64,000 bases of DNA, taken from NCBI RefSeq assembly GCF_900094595.1, contig NZ_FMAD01000009.1, forward strand, positions 186,001-250,000, read 5' to 3'. Both the position numbers and the translations under genes were made by a program. Below are positions 45,132 to 53,904 of this stretch, piece by piece. The stretch comes from Cupriavidus alkaliphilus. GTDB lineage: Bacteria; Pseudomonadota; Gammaproteobacteria; Burkholderiales; Burkholderiaceae. Under the pieces are notes generated by a model. It saw nothing but the letters and a program-made list of their open reading frames with translations. It was not told the DNA's origin and searched no databases. Numbering within the stretch: position 1 is the first letter of the stretch; every line of letters starts with the position of its first letter.

Positions 45132-46190
45132 ATGCAATTCCTCGACGATTCCCTGCACCCCGAGAACATGGACAAGGTGGTGATCACCGTGGCCCCGTAT
45201 GGCCCCGAGTGGATGCCGCAGGACTTCCCCGAGGACATCCCGGTCACCATGGAAGAACAGGTGCAGAAGGCGGTCGATTGCTACAACGCCGGCGCCACCG
45301 TGCTGCACCTGCATGTGCGCGAACTCGACGGCAAGGGCTCCAAGCGCCTGTCCAAGTTCAACGAGCTGATCGCCGGCGTGCGCGCCGCGGTGCCGGACAT
45401 GATCATCCAGGTCGGCGGCTCGATCTCGTTCGCGCCGGAAGACGACGGCCAGGAGGCCAAGTGGCTGTCCGACGACACCCGCCACATGCTGGCCGAGCTG
45501 CAGCCCAAGCCGGACCAGGTCACCGTGGCCATCAACACCACGCAGATGAACATCATGGAGCTGCTCTATCCCGAGTACCTGAAGGGAACCTCGCTGGAGC
45601 ACCCGGCCTACCAGGCCGCCTATCGCGAGATGACCGTGCCGGCGGGCCCGGGCTGGGTCGAAGAGCACCTGCGCCGGCTGCAGGCCTCGGGCATCCAGCC
45701 GCACTTCCAGCTCACCGGCATGCATGCGCTGGAAACGCTGGAGCGGCTGGTGCGCGCGGGCGTCTACACCGGCCCGCTGAACCTGACCTGGATCGGCATC
45801 GGCGGCGGCTTTGACGGCCCCAACCCGTTCAACTTCTTCAACTTCGTGCACCGCGCCCCGGACGGCTGCACGCTGACCGCCGAGTCGCTGCTGAAGAACG
45901 TGCTGCCGTTCAACATGATGGCGATGGCGATGGGCCTGCACCCGCGCTGCGGCATCGAGGACACCATCATCGACCAGCACGGCAAGCGCATGACCTCGGT
46001 GCAGCAGATCGAGCAGTGCGTGCGCGTGGCGCGCGAACTGGGCCGCGAGATCGCCTCCGGCCAGGAAGCGCGCGAGATCTACCGCATCGGCACCTGGTAC
46101 GACAGCGCCGAGGCCACGCTGCAGGCCAACGGCATGGCCCCCAACCGCAAGTCGGGGCAGAAGAACCTGCCGCTGCGCGCGGCGGCCTGA
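45132..46190 (+). CDS. BKACE family beta-keto acid cleavage enzyme (DUF849)
   Basis: A zinc enzyme of 352 residues. The family condenses a beta-keto acid with acetyl-CoA and cleaves it to acetoacetate and a new CoA ester. The metal motif is HLHVRE (His59, His61, Glu64) on a beta strand of a TIM barrel, and conserved Gly-rich loops (GGSISFAPE, LTWIGIGGGFDGPNP) follow. The ATG at 45132 has CGGAGCGA upstream. Which of the seven or so known BKACE specificities applies cannot be read here. It leads an operon with DUF1289 and Bug receptor genes and is co-regulated with the MFS/hydrolase/porin operon, suggesting a catabolic path for an external acid or ester. Confidence 0.9.
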   Translation: MQFLDDSLHPENMDKVVITVAPYGPEWMPQDFPEDIPVTMEEQVQKAVDCYNAGATVLHLHVRELDGKGSKRLSKFNELIAGVRAAVPDMIIQVGGSISFAPEDDGQEAKWLSDDTRHMLAELQPKPDQVTVAINTTQMNIMELLYPEYLKGTSLEHPAYQAAYREMTVPAGPGWVEEHLRRLQASGIQPHFQLTGMHALETLERLVRAGVYTGPLNLTWIGIGGGFDGPNPFNFFNFVHRAPDGCTLTAESLLKNVLPFNMMAMAMGLHPRCGIEDTIIDQHGKRMTSVQQIEQCVRVARELGREIASGQEAREIYRIGTWYDSAEATLQANGMAPNRKSGQKNLPLRAAA

Positions 46191-46249
46191 CGGCCGTGGG
46201 CCGGGCAGGCGCACCGCCGGCCCGGTGCCAGGCATGACCGGAGTCCGCG

Positions 46250-46441
46250 ATGCATCACCCCGACGCCCTCGCCAATCCCTGCATCAACATTTGCCGGATG
46301 GATCTTGCCAACCGCTATTGCCAGGGTTGCGGCCGGACCCGGCTTGAAATCGGCCGCTGGCTGCGGATGAGCGAGGCCGAACGCGCGCAGGTCCTGGCCG
46401 CGGTGCCTGCGCGCCGGGCAAGCAGCAGCCATACTACATAA
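46250..46441 (+). CDS. DUF1289 small cysteine protein
   Basis: A 63-residue protein with the DUF1289 pattern NPCINICRMD followed by YCQGCGRTRLEIGRWLRMSEAER. Four Cys residues are arranged as in small zinc or iron-sulfur modules; the function is unknown. GGAG precedes the ATG. It sits 59 bp after the BKACE gene and ten bases before the Bug receptor gene, so it should be cotranscribed with both. Confidence 0.88.
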   Translation: MHHPDALANPCINICRMDLANRYCQGCGRTRLEIGRWLRMSEAERAQVLAAVPARRASSSHTT

Positions 46442-46451
46442 CGGAGACAAC

Positions 46452-47426
46452 ATGACCACCCGCCCCGCCTTCCTGCTGCGCATCGCCGCCGCCGCGGCCA
46501 GCCTCGCGCTGGCCGCGCCCTCTGCCATGGCCTGGACCGGCAAGCCGGTCCGGATGCTGGTGCCGGCGCCGGCCGGCGGCACCATGGATGTACTCGCGCG
46601 GCTGCTGGCGGACCAGCTGTCGGCGGACCTCGGCCAACCGGTGGTGGTCGACAACAAGCCCGGCGCCGGCGGTGGCATCGCCATCACCACCATGCTGGCG
46701 GCGCCCGCCGATGGCCAGACCATCATGGTCACCGCCAGCAACGTGCTGACCGAGGTGCCGCACGTGCTCAAGCCTGCGTTCGATCCGCTCAAGGATGTGC
46801 GCCCCGTTGCCGCCGTAGCGCGCTCGCGCATGGTGATGATCGGCGCGCCCGGCCTGCCGGCCAGGGATTTGAAGAGCCTGGTCGGCTATGCGCGCGCCAA
46901 TCCGGGCAAGCTCAGCTTTGCCTCGTACAGCGCCGGCACCGCCTCGCACTACGCCGGCATGATCATGAACCAGAAGGCCGGGCTGGACCTGCAGCACGTG
47001 CCCTTCGCCGGCTCGGCGCCCGCGCTGGCGCAGGTCATGGGCAACCAGATCGCGGTGATGTACGACGGCATGGTGACCTCGCTGCCGATGATCCGCGCCG
47101 GCAAGGTGCAGGTCTACGCCGTGGCGTCGAAGAGCCGCTCGGCGCTGCTGCCACAGGTGCCGACCTTCGCCGAACTGGGCTACCCGGAGATGGAGTTCAG
47201 CAACTGGGTGGGAGTGATTGCGTCGTCGAAACTGTCGCCTGAACTGGCGCAGAAGATCCATGCGGCGGCCTACAAGGCTGCTTCCGCGGCCAGGGTGCGC
47301 GAGCGCATGGAGGCGCTTGGCTACGAGCCGCTGCCGGCGCAGCCGTTGCCGCAGTTGAGCGAGTCGGTGGGCACGGAGTTCGAGCGCAATGCCGGCATCG
47401 TCAGGGCCTTTAATATCCAGCCCTGA
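46452..47426 (+). CDS. Bug-family periplasmic solute-binding receptor
   Basis: A 324-residue periplasmic binding protein of the TctC/Bug family with a signal peptide (about 1-28, ending AMA) and the N-lobe motif WTGKPVRMLVPAPAGGTMDVLARLL. The hinge region has VPFAGSAPALAQVMGNQ. GGAG precedes the ATG. It is the last gene of the BKACE operon, ended by a strong stem-loop. It probably binds the acid used by BKACE. No partner membrane subunits are in the window; the MFS carrier may do the transport. Confidence 0.92.
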   Translation: MTTRPAFLLRIAAAAASLALAAPSAMAWTGKPVRMLVPAPAGGTMDVLARLLADQLSADLGQPVVVDNKPGAGGGIAITTMLAAPADGQTIMVTASNVLTEVPHVLKPAFDPLKDVRPVAAVARSRMVMIGAPGLPARDLKSLVGYARANPGKLSFASYSAGTASHYAGMIMNQKAGLDLQHVPFAGSAPALAQVMGNQIAVMYDGMVTSLPMIRAGKVQVYAVASKSRSALLPQVPTFAELGYPEMEFSNWVGVIASSKLSPELAQKIHAAAYKAASAARVRERMEALGYEPLPAQPLPQLSESVGTEFERNAGIVRAFNIQP

Positions 47427-47445
47427 ATCCCTGCCTGCCAACGCA

Positions 47446-47482
47446 AACAGGGCAGCCTCGGACGAGGCTGCCCTGTTGCTTT
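47446..47482. terminator. Bidirectional Rho-independent terminator
   Basis: A perfect 15-bp stem (AACAGGGCAGCCTCG at 47446-47460, its complement at 47463-47477) with a short loop and a T-rich tail. It lies between the convergent Bug and AMP-ligase genes, so it can serve both. Confidence 0.85.
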
Positions 47483-47494
47483 CCTGCTGCCCGT

Positions 47495-49141
47495 TCAGGC
47501 TCCGGTGCTGCGCAAGCGCTTCTTGTCGATCTTGCCGACGCTGGTCTTCGGGATCGCGTCGACAAACACGATCCGCTCAGCTTCCGGCACCGCATACTTG
47601 CTGAGCCGGTTGGCCTCGACGCGCTCCAGCAGAAACGCGCGAATCGCCTCCGCGGTGACCGTGGCGCCAGGCATGCGCACCACGTATGCCATCGGCCGCT
47701 CGCCCCACCGCGCGTCCGGCACGCCGATGACCGCGCACTCCTGCACGCCCGGCACCTGCGTGACCAGGCTCTCGACCTCGATCGACGAGACCCACTCGCC
47801 GCCGGTCTTGATCACGTCCTTGATCCGGTCAACGATCTGCACGAAGCCGTCGGCGCCCATCACCGCGATGTCCTGCGTATGCAGGTAGCCGCCGGCCCAC
47901 AGCTCGGCCGATGCCTCGGCTTTGCCGTGGTATGCCCGGGTCAGGAACGGCGCGCGCAGCACGATCTCGCCGCGCGCCCTGCCGTCGCGCGGCACGTCGT
48001 GCATGGACTCGTCCACCAGGCGGAAGTCCACCATGGCCACCGGACGGCCGGTCGAGCAGCGCATGCGCACTTCGGTCTCGCGATCGGCACTGGCGTGGCC
48101 CGGGGGCAACTGCGCCAGCGCGACGATGGGCCCGGTCTCCGACATGCCATAGCCGGCAAACACATCCATGCCGCGCGCGAGCGCGGCCTCGCACAACGCC
48201 GGCGGCAGCGCCGAGCCGCCGATGATCAGTTTCCAGCCCGACAGATCCTGGCCGCTTGCCTGCGCCGCCTGCAACAGCATCTGCAGCAAGGTCGGCACGC
48301 AGTGCGAGAACGTGACCCGCTCGGTCTCGCGCAAGCGCAGCAAGACGTCCGGCGCGTAGCGCCCCGGCAGCACGATGCGCAGCCCGAGCATGACCGCGAC
48401 ATAGGGGATGCCCCAGGCCAGCACGTGGAACATCGGCGTGATCGGCATGTAGACGTCTTCGCGGTGCAGGCGCTGCCCTTCGCGCGGCGCGCACAGGCTG
48501 GTGGCCGACGCCAGCGCATGCAGCACGATGTCGCGATGGCTGTAGCACACGCCCTTGGGGTCGCCGGTGGTGCCGGTGGTGTAGAAGGTGGCGGCGCGCG
48601 TGTTCTCGTCGAACTCGGGGAAGTCGAAGTCGGGTGAGGCCGCTTGCAGCAGCGTCTCGTACTCCCCGCAAAACGGCAGCGAGGTCGGCGGCATCTGCTG
48701 GCCGTCGGCCAGCAGGACAAGGCTGCGCACGCTGGTCAGCTGGCCGCGGATCTCTTCCATCACCGGCAGGAAGTCCGGATGGAGCAGCACCACCTCGGCG
48801 CCGGAATCGTTCAGCGTGTACAGGATCTGCTGCGCCGACAGCCGCACGTTGACCGTGAACAGCGTCGCGCCCATCATCGGCACGCCGAAATAGCACTCCA
48901 GATAGCGATGACTGTCCCAGTCCATCACCGCCACGGTGGTGCCGTGCGCCACGCCCTGCGCAGCCAGCGCGGAGGCGAGCCGGCCAACGCGCTGGCGGAA
49001 CTCGCGATAGCTGTGGCGCAGCTGTCCGCGATACGTGATCTGCTGGTCGCCGTACAGCGACAGCGAATTGAGCAGCAGTTGCCGCACGAGCAGGGGATAG
49101 GCATAGGCCTGCGGTGCCGCAGGCACGAGATGTGGTTGCAT
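47495..49141 (-). CDS. AMP-forming fatty/aryl acid-CoA ligase (AlkK-like)
   Basis: An adenylate-forming enzyme of 548 residues that activates a carboxylic acid to its CoA thioester. The P-loop YTTGTTGDPKGV is near residue 190, the GYGMSET acyl-binding motif near 343, the hinge GDxA-like segment HTQDIAV near 422, and the C-terminal catalytic Lys in KTSVGKIDKK near 537. The pattern resembles the medium-chain AlkK/DmdB group. GGAGGGA precedes the start. Third gene of an operon with a quinone oxidoreductase and a TauD-type dioxygenase, controlled from the AraC side. Confidence 0.93.
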   Translation of the reverse strand: MQPHLVPAAPQAYAYPLLVRQLLLNSLSLYGDQQITYRGQLRHSYREFRQRVGRLASALAAQGVAHGTTVAVMDWDSHRYLECYFGVPMMGATLFTVNVRLSAQQILYTLNDSGAEVVLLHPDFLPVMEEIRGQLTSVRSLVLLADGQQMPPTSLPFCGEYETLLQAASPDFDFPEFDENTRAATFYTTGTTGDPKGVCYSHRDIVLHALASATSLCAPREGQRLHREDVYMPITPMFHVLAWGIPYVAVMLGLRIVLPGRYAPDVLLRLRETERVTFSHCVPTLLQMLLQAAQASGQDLSGWKLIIGGSALPPALCEAALARGMDVFAGYGMSETGPIVALAQLPPGHASADRETEVRMRCSTGRPVAMVDFRLVDESMHDVPRDGRARGEIVLRAPFLTRAYHGKAEASAELWAGGYLHTQDIAVMGADGFVQIVDRIKDVIKTGGEWVSSIEVESLVTQVPGVQECAVIGVPDARWGERPMAYVVRMPGATVTAEAIRAFLLERVEANRLSKYAVPEAERIVFVDAIPKTSVGKIDKKRLRSTGA

Positions 49142-49156
49142 GGCTGTGTCCCTCCG

Positions 49157-50005
49157 TCAGAACGGCACGTCGCCGATGATGCCGGCGCGCTCCATCTTGC
49201 GCACCGTGGGCGCATAGTCCTGCACCGCGTAGTGCTGCGTGCAGCGGTTATCCCAGATTGCGACGCTGTGCTTTTTCCAGCGCCAGCGCACCTGGTACTC
49301 CGGGATCTCGGCCTGCGCGCACAGGTAGTGCAGCAGGTCGCCCGCGCCGGGCATGAAGTCCTTGCCGAAGCGGATCACGTCGCCGCGGTGGTAGTTGGCG
49401 AAGTGCGAGGTGAAGGCGTTGACGAACAGGATCTTCTCGCCGGTTTCCGGATGGGTGCGCACCACCGGATGCTCCACCATCGGGAATTGCGCCGCCAGCG
49501 CGGCGCGCTTCTCCGGCGCCATGTTGGCGCCGAAGGTGTGTTCGATGCTGTGCTTGGCGCGCAGCCCTTCGATGCGCGCCTTGATGTCCTGCGGCAGGCG
49601 CCGGTAGGCTTCGCCCATGTTGACCCAGATGGTGTCGCCGCCGACCGCCGGCGTCTCCACGCAGCGCAGCACGCATCCCATCGGCGGCGCCTGGCGCCAG
49701 GTGGCATCGCAATGGAAGGCATTCTCGTAGTGCTCGACCTTGCTGTCGGGCGACTTGTAGATCTGCACCAGCCCCGGGTGCTCCGGGTCGCTGCCCACCA
49801 CCGGGTGGTCTTCCAGTTCGCCGAACTGGCGCGCAAAGGCGACGTGCTCGGCGCGGGTGATGTCCTGGTCGCGCAGGAACAGGACCTTGTGCTGCAGCAG
49901 CAGCGCCTTGATTTCAGCGAACAGGCCGGCGTCGCGCGAGGCATCGGCCAGGCTGACGCCGGTGAGTTCGGCGCCGATGGTGCAGGTCAGCGGTTCCGCA
50001 TGCAT
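49157..50005 (-). CDS. TauD/TfdA-family 2-oxoglutarate-dependent dioxygenase
   Basis: An Fe(II)/2-oxoglutarate oxygenase of 282 residues. The metal triad His98 and Asp100 (FHCDATW) and distal His258 (TQHYAV) is intact, and an Arg about ten residues later (VRKMER) would hold the 2-oxoglutarate carboxylate. Known members oxidise taurine, 2,4-D and related acids, or alkyl sulfates. A GAGGAGAC site precedes the ATG. It lies between the ligase and quinone oxidoreductase genes and may release an acid that the ligase then activates (inference). Confidence 0.92.
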   Translation of the reverse strand: MHAEPLTCTIGAELTGVSLADASRDAGLFAEIKALLLQHKVLFLRDQDITRAEHVAFARQFGELEDHPVVGSDPEHPGLVQIYKSPDSKVEHYENAFHCDATWRQAPPMGCVLRCVETPAVGGDTIWVNMGEAYRRLPQDIKARIEGLRAKHSIEHTFGANMAPEKRAALAAQFPMVEHPVVRTHPETGEKILFVNAFTSHFANYHRGDVIRFGKDFMPGAGDLLHYLCAQAEIPEYQVRWRWKKHSVAIWDNRCTQHYAVQDYAPTVRKMERAGIIGDVPF

Positions 50006-50029
50006 GGTTTGTCTCCTCTTTCTTTGTTT

Positions 50030-51010
50030 TCAGATGACGAAGATCGATGATCCGGTGGTGCGGCGCGCTTCCAGGTCCTGGTGCGCCTGGACCGCGTCTT
50101 CCAGCGCATAGCGCTGGTTGATGCCGATCTGGATGCGCCCCGCGGCGACGTGGCCGAAGATCTCGTCGGCCAGCGCCTGCTTTTCCGCGGGATCGGCGAT
50201 GTAGTCGGCCAGCGCGGGCCGGGTCAGGAACAGCGAGCCCTTCATCGCCAGCAGCGCCGGATCGAACGGCGGCACCGGGCCGGAGGCGGTGCCCACGCAG
50301 ACCATGGTGCCGCGGCGGCGCAGTGAGTCCAGCGAGCCCATGAAGGTGGTCTTGCCGACGCTGTCGAACACCACCGCCACGCCCACGCCATCGGTCAGCT
50401 CGCGCACACGTTTGGCCACGTCCTCGCGGGTGTAGTAGATGATGTGGTCGCAGCCGTGCGCGCGCGCCACCTCGGCCTTGGCCTCGGTCGACACCGTGCC
50501 GATCACGGTCAGCCCCAGCAGCCGGGCCCACTGCGACACGATCAGTCCGACCCCGCCCGCTGCCGCGTGCAGCAGGATGGTGTCGCCGGCCTGGAACGGA
50601 TGGATGCGGCGCATCAGGTAGGCCGAGGTCAGCCCGCGCATGGTCATCGCCGCCGCGGTTTCGAAGGCGATGCTGTCGGGCAGGCGGATCAGCGGCGCGG
50701 CGGGCACCAGGCGCTCGGTGCTGTACGCGCCCAGCGTGTTGACGAAGCCGGTGTAGGTGACGCGGTCGCCCGGCGCTACGTTGGTCACGCCCGCTCCCAC
50801 CGACACCACCACGCCGGCGGCTTCGACGCCCATGCCGCTGGGCAGCGGCACGGGATAGGTGCCGTTGCGGAAATAGGTATCGGCGTAGTTCAGGCCCACC
50901 GCGACGTGGCGGATGCGAACCTGTCCAGGTCCGGGCTCGCCGACTTCCATGGGTTCGTAGCGCAGCACTTCGGGGCCGCCGGTCTCATACATGCGGACGA
51001 CATTTGCCAT
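50030..51010 (-). CDS. Zinc-free quinone oxidoreductase (Qor-type MDR)
   Basis: An NADPH-dependent quinone or enone reductase of 326 residues in the medium-chain dehydrogenase family. The N-terminal substrate domain includes GLNYADTYFRNGTYP and the cofactor loop is AAAGGVGLIVSQWARLLG near residue 155. It lacks the structural zinc Cys cluster, so it is Qor-like rather than an alcohol dehydrogenase. AGGAGA precedes the start. First gene of the operon with TauD and ligase genes, 81 bp from the nearer AraC-type repeat and divergent from the AraC gene. Confidence 0.92.
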   Translation of the reverse strand: MANVVRMYETGGPEVLRYEPMEVGEPGPGQVRIRHVAVGLNYADTYFRNGTYPVPLPSGMGVEAAGVVVSVGAGVTNVAPGDRVTYTGFVNTLGAYSTERLVPAAPLIRLPDSIAFETAAAMTMRGLTSAYLMRRIHPFQAGDTILLHAAAGGVGLIVSQWARLLGLTVIGTVSTEAKAEVARAHGCDHIIYYTREDVAKRVRELTDGVGVAVVFDSVGKTTFMGSLDSLRRRGTMVCVGTASGPVPPFDPALLAMKGSLFLTRPALADYIADPAEKQALADEIFGHVAAGRIQIGINQRYALEDAVQAHQDLEARRTTGSSIFVI

Positions 51011-51090
51011 GATTCTGGTCTCCTGGAATTAGCGTTGGTGCAGGGTGCCCTGCACATGCCTGCCACTGTAGGGAGCGCGGGCCGGTCCGG

Positions 51091-51127
51091 CTTTGCATTG
51101 GCTACCGCTGACTTTGCATTTCATGCC
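51091..51127. promoter_or_regulatory. Direct repeat with 21-bp period, probable AraC operator
   Basis: CTTTGCATT occurs at 51091-51099 and again at 51112-51120, exactly 21 bp apart, each followed by a looser TNCC ending (51103-51106 and 51124-51127). The spacing equals that of the TGTCCCG operator pairs controlled by the paralogous regulator, but the sequence differs. It lies between the divergent qor operon and the AraC gene. Confidence 0.65.
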
Positions 51128-51212
51128 AGGAGGCCTATGATCCTGCTGCGGCGGGCCGGCAGCCCCCCGCAATGGCGCAGGACATCGCAACGCATCGCAA
51201 GGCAGGATCCGC

Positions 51213-52211
51213 TTGGAAACGCTCATACGTGCCGCCGCACTGACCAACTTCCTGGAGGTATCGCGCGACCTCGGCCTGGACCCGCAGCCGCTGCTGCGCC
51301 AGGCCCGGTTGCGCCGCGCCTGGCTCGACGACCCCGACCAGCGGGTGCCGCTCGGCGCCTGCGTGGCGCTGCTGGAAGCCGCCGCGCAGGCCTCGGGCTG
51401 CATCACGTTCGGGCTGCGCATGGCGGAGTCGCGCCAGCTGTCGGACTTTGGCGTGATGAGCCTGCTGATCAGCCAGCAGCCCACGCTGCGCGCCGCGCTG
51501 GCCACCACCATCCGCTATCGGCACCTGGTCAACGATTCGGTGGCGCTGTTGCTCGAGGACGCCGGCAGCGCCGTGGTGATCCGCCAGGAAGTGCTGAGCG
51601 ACGCGCCCTCGCGGCAGGCCACCGAGCTGGCCATCGGTGTCGTGTTCCGCATGTGCGCGCTGCTGCTGGGGCCGCGCTGGCAGCCGATCGCGGTGAGCTT
51701 CACGCATGCGGCGCCGGCCGACCTGCGCGTCCATCGCCGGCTGTTCGGCTGCCCGCTGGAGTTCGATGCGGACTGCAATGGCATCGTCTGCCGCGCCGCC
51801 GACCTCGACGCTCCCAACCCCGGTGCGGATCCCGTCATGGCGCGCTATGCGCAGCAGTTCATCGATACCCTGCCGCGCGCCAACCCGCAGTCGATCGGCC
51901 ACGAAGTGCGCGCCGCCATCTACCTGATGCTGCCGATGGGCCGCGCCACCTGCGAGGCCGTGGCCGAGGGCCTGGGCCTGAGCCTGCGCACCATGCAACG
52001 CCAGCTCGACGACGCGGGCGAGACCTTCACTGGCATCCTCAACGACGTGCGGCGCGAGCTGGCGCGACGCTATGTCGAGAACCCGCGCTATTCGCTGCTG
52101 CGCGTGTCGCAGCTGCTGGGCTACGGCTCGGCCAGCGCCTTCACGCGCTGGTTCTCGGCGCAGTTCGGCACGGCTCCGGCCAACTGGCGCAGGGATCGCG
52201 CAGGACGGTAG
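51213..52211 (+). CDS. AraC-family regulator with arabinose-binding-like N-terminal domain
   Basis: A 332-residue paralogue of the regulator at 44010. The Arabinose_bd-type domain (about 1-205) is followed by two helix-turn-helix motifs, the second being LLRVSQLLGYGSASAFTRWFSAQFG. It starts with TTG at 51213, five bases after AGGA. It is divergent from the qor-tauD-ligase operon, which it probably activates through the repeats at 51091-51127. Effector unknown; relatives respond to small organic acids or amine compounds. Confidence 0.92.
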   Translation: METLIRAAALTNFLEVSRDLGLDPQPLLRQARLRRAWLDDPDQRVPLGACVALLEAAAQASGCITFGLRMAESRQLSDFGVMSLLISQQPTLRAALATTIRYRHLVNDSVALLLEDAGSAVVIRQEVLSDAPSRQATELAIGVVFRMCALLLGPRWQPIAVSFTHAAPADLRVHRRLFGCPLEFDADCNGIVCRAADLDAPNPGADPVMARYAQQFIDTLPRANPQSIGHEVRAAIYLMLPMGRATCEAVAEGLGLSLRTMQRQLDDAGETFTGILNDVRRELARRYVENPRYSLLRVSQLLGYGSASAFTRWFSAQFGTAPANWRRDRAGR

Positions 52212-52223
52212 CGCGGCAAGGCA

Positions 52224-53354
52224 TCAGCCCGCCAACGCTGCCGGGACCTCGCGCAGCGCCAGTTCCGTGTCCTTGATGCCCGCCAGCGGCGCCAGCACCG
52301 CCGCATCGAACGGCCGCACCGGTTGTCCCGCGTGCACCCGCGCCGGCCAGTCCGGATTCGCCAGCGCCCCGCGCCCGAGCGCAACCAGCGTTGCACCCTG
52401 CTTCAGCATGCCCGCCGCGCGCACCGGATCCGCGAGGCTGCCGTTCGCAACGATGGCCAGCCCCGGCGCCGCGCGCCGGGCATGCTGCACCAGCGACGCA
52501 TTGCCGTCGGCGAAGGCGGGCTGCCAGGCTTCATGCTCGGTCACATGGAGGTAGTCGACGCCGCTTGCCGCAATGCCGGCAAACACCGCGGCAGCGCCCT
52601 CTGCGCCTTCGGGCCACTGGTAGGTAAAGTCATTGACCTTGGCCTGCGAGATGCGCACGCCGACGATGACATCGCTGCCCACCGCGGCGCGCACGGCACG
52701 GATCGTCTCCAGCATCATGCGCATGCGCCGCGCGATGCCGCCGCCCCAGGCGTCCTGGCGCTGGTTGGTATGGCCGTTGAGGAACTGGTCGAGCAGGTAG
52801 CCGTTGGCGCCGTGGATCTCCACGCCGTCGAAGCCGGTCTCGCGGGCCCGCCGCGCCGCTTGCGCAAACCCGTCGATGGCTTGCAAGATTTCTGCCTCGT
52901 CCATCGCGCGCGGCGTACGGAATGCGCCCGTGCCGCCATACGCGCTCAGCTGCCGGCCCCTGGGCTGCACGGCCGAAGGGCCGGCGGTATCGTCGCGGAA
53001 GGGGTTGACCTGCGACAGCGCCCCCGCATGCATCAGCTGCGCGACCATACGGCCGCCGGCCCGGTGGACCGCGTCCACGATCCCGCGCCAGCCCTGCGCC
53101 TGCTGCGCGTCGGTCAGTCCCGGCTGGCCGGCATAACCCTGCGCATAGGCGCGGTCGGTATAGATGCCCTCGCTGACGATCAGGCCAAAGCCGCCGCGGG
53201 CAAAGCCCTCGTAATAGCGGCGCATGGCCTCGGTGGGGACGCCGGTGTCGGTGGCGCTGATGCGCGTCATCGGCGCCACCACCAGGCGGTTGCGCAACGG
53301 TACGCCGTTCAGCGCCGGCGTATCGAACAGCGAAGGCGCGGCGGGCGTGGTCAT
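52224..53354 (-). CDS. Old-yellow-enzyme family NADH:flavin oxidoreductase
   Basis: An FMN enzyme of 376 residues that reduces an activated C=C bond. A (beta/alpha)8 barrel with LFDTPALNGVPLRNRLVVAPMTR at the start, the His-containing catalytic segment EIHGANGYLLDQFLN near residue 185, and the C-terminal phosphate site VALGRGALANPDWP near 335. Its start overlaps the RidA stop by ATGA. It converges on the AraC gene, with 12 bp between stops. Together with RidA it may detoxify or degrade an unsaturated nitrogen compound. Confidence 0.92.
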   Translation of the reverse strand: MTTPAAPSLFDTPALNGVPLRNRLVVAPMTRISATDTGVPTEAMRRYYEGFARGGFGLIVSEGIYTDRAYAQGYAGQPGLTDAQQAQGWRGIVDAVHRAGGRMVAQLMHAGALSQVNPFRDDTAGPSAVQPRGRQLSAYGGTGAFRTPRAMDEAEILQAIDGFAQAARRARETGFDGVEIHGANGYLLDQFLNGHTNQRQDAWGGGIARRMRMMLETIRAVRAAVGSDVIVGVRISQAKVNDFTYQWPEGAEGAAAVFAGIAASGVDYLHVTEHEAWQPAFADGNASLVQHARRAAPGLAIVANGSLADPVRAAGMLKQGATLVALGRGALANPDWPARVHAGQPVRPFDAAVLAPLAGIKDTELALREVPAALAG

Positions 53355-53749
53355 TGCTCGCCCTCCGTGGTCAGGGCGATGGCTTCGATCTCGATCATCG
53401 CGTCCGGCGAATACAGTGCCGAGACTTCGACGATGGTATCGGCCGGATAGGGCGCGGAAAACCACTTGCGGCGCAGCGCGACGATCTTCGGGAAGTATTC
53501 CATCGACGTCAGGAAGATCGTCACCTTGGCCACGCGGTCCAGCCCCGAGCCGCCCGCCTTCAGCGCGCGCCTGAGGTTGCGGAAGGCCTGCTCGGCCTGC
53601 GCGTCGAAGTCGCCGCGCCCGACGATGGCGCCATCGTCGCCAACGCCGGCCTGGCCGGAAACGAACAGCAGGCCGCCGGCGCGAATGGCCTGGGACAGCA
53701 GGTAGGGGGCATAGGGATCGGGCTGGGTGTGGACTTGTTCCAGGTGCAT
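53351..53749 (-). CDS. RidA-family enamine/imine deaminase
   Basis: A 132-residue trimeric RidA/YjgF-type protein which hydrolyses reactive imines to ketones and ammonia. Characteristic segments are AGGLLFVSGQAGVGDDG, AEQAFRNLRRALKAGG and the C-terminal ALYSPDAMIEIEAIAL. In place of the canonical Arg of RidA (NPxRPAR) there is YSPDAMIEIEA, so it belongs to a divergent RidA subfamily. The ATG at 53749 has CCGGAG upstream; ATG at 53782 is a less likely start. Cotranscribed with the OYE gene and divergent from a LysR gene. Confidence 0.87.
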   Translation of the reverse strand: MHLEQVHTQPDPYAPYLLSQAIRAGGLLFVSGQAGVGDDGAIVGRGDFDAQAEQAFRNLRRALKAGGSGLDRVAKVTIFLTSMEYFPKIVALRRKWFSAPYPADTIVEVSALYSPDAMIEIEAIALTTEGEQ

Positions 53750-53763
53750 CGCTGACTCCGGTA

Positions 53764-53782
53764 ATGATTTAGTAAAATTCAT
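53764..53782. promoter_or_regulatory. Candidate LysR operator between ridA-type and LysR genes
   Basis: An AT-rich imperfect palindrome, ATGATTT at 53764-53770 and AATTCAT at 53776-53782, with one mismatch and a five-base spacer. The position just before the ridA-type start fits a LysR-type activator or repressor site. Confidence 0.4.
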
Positions 53783-53904
53783 CTTTCTATCGGGCTGAGC
53801 GTCTTGCGGGCCAGCCGATATGCCAAGTATCGGAGCCGGTATCGGCCGCGACAAATGGTCGCTTTTCAGTCGATGCATGAGACAAATTCATCCATGGAGA
53901 CACC

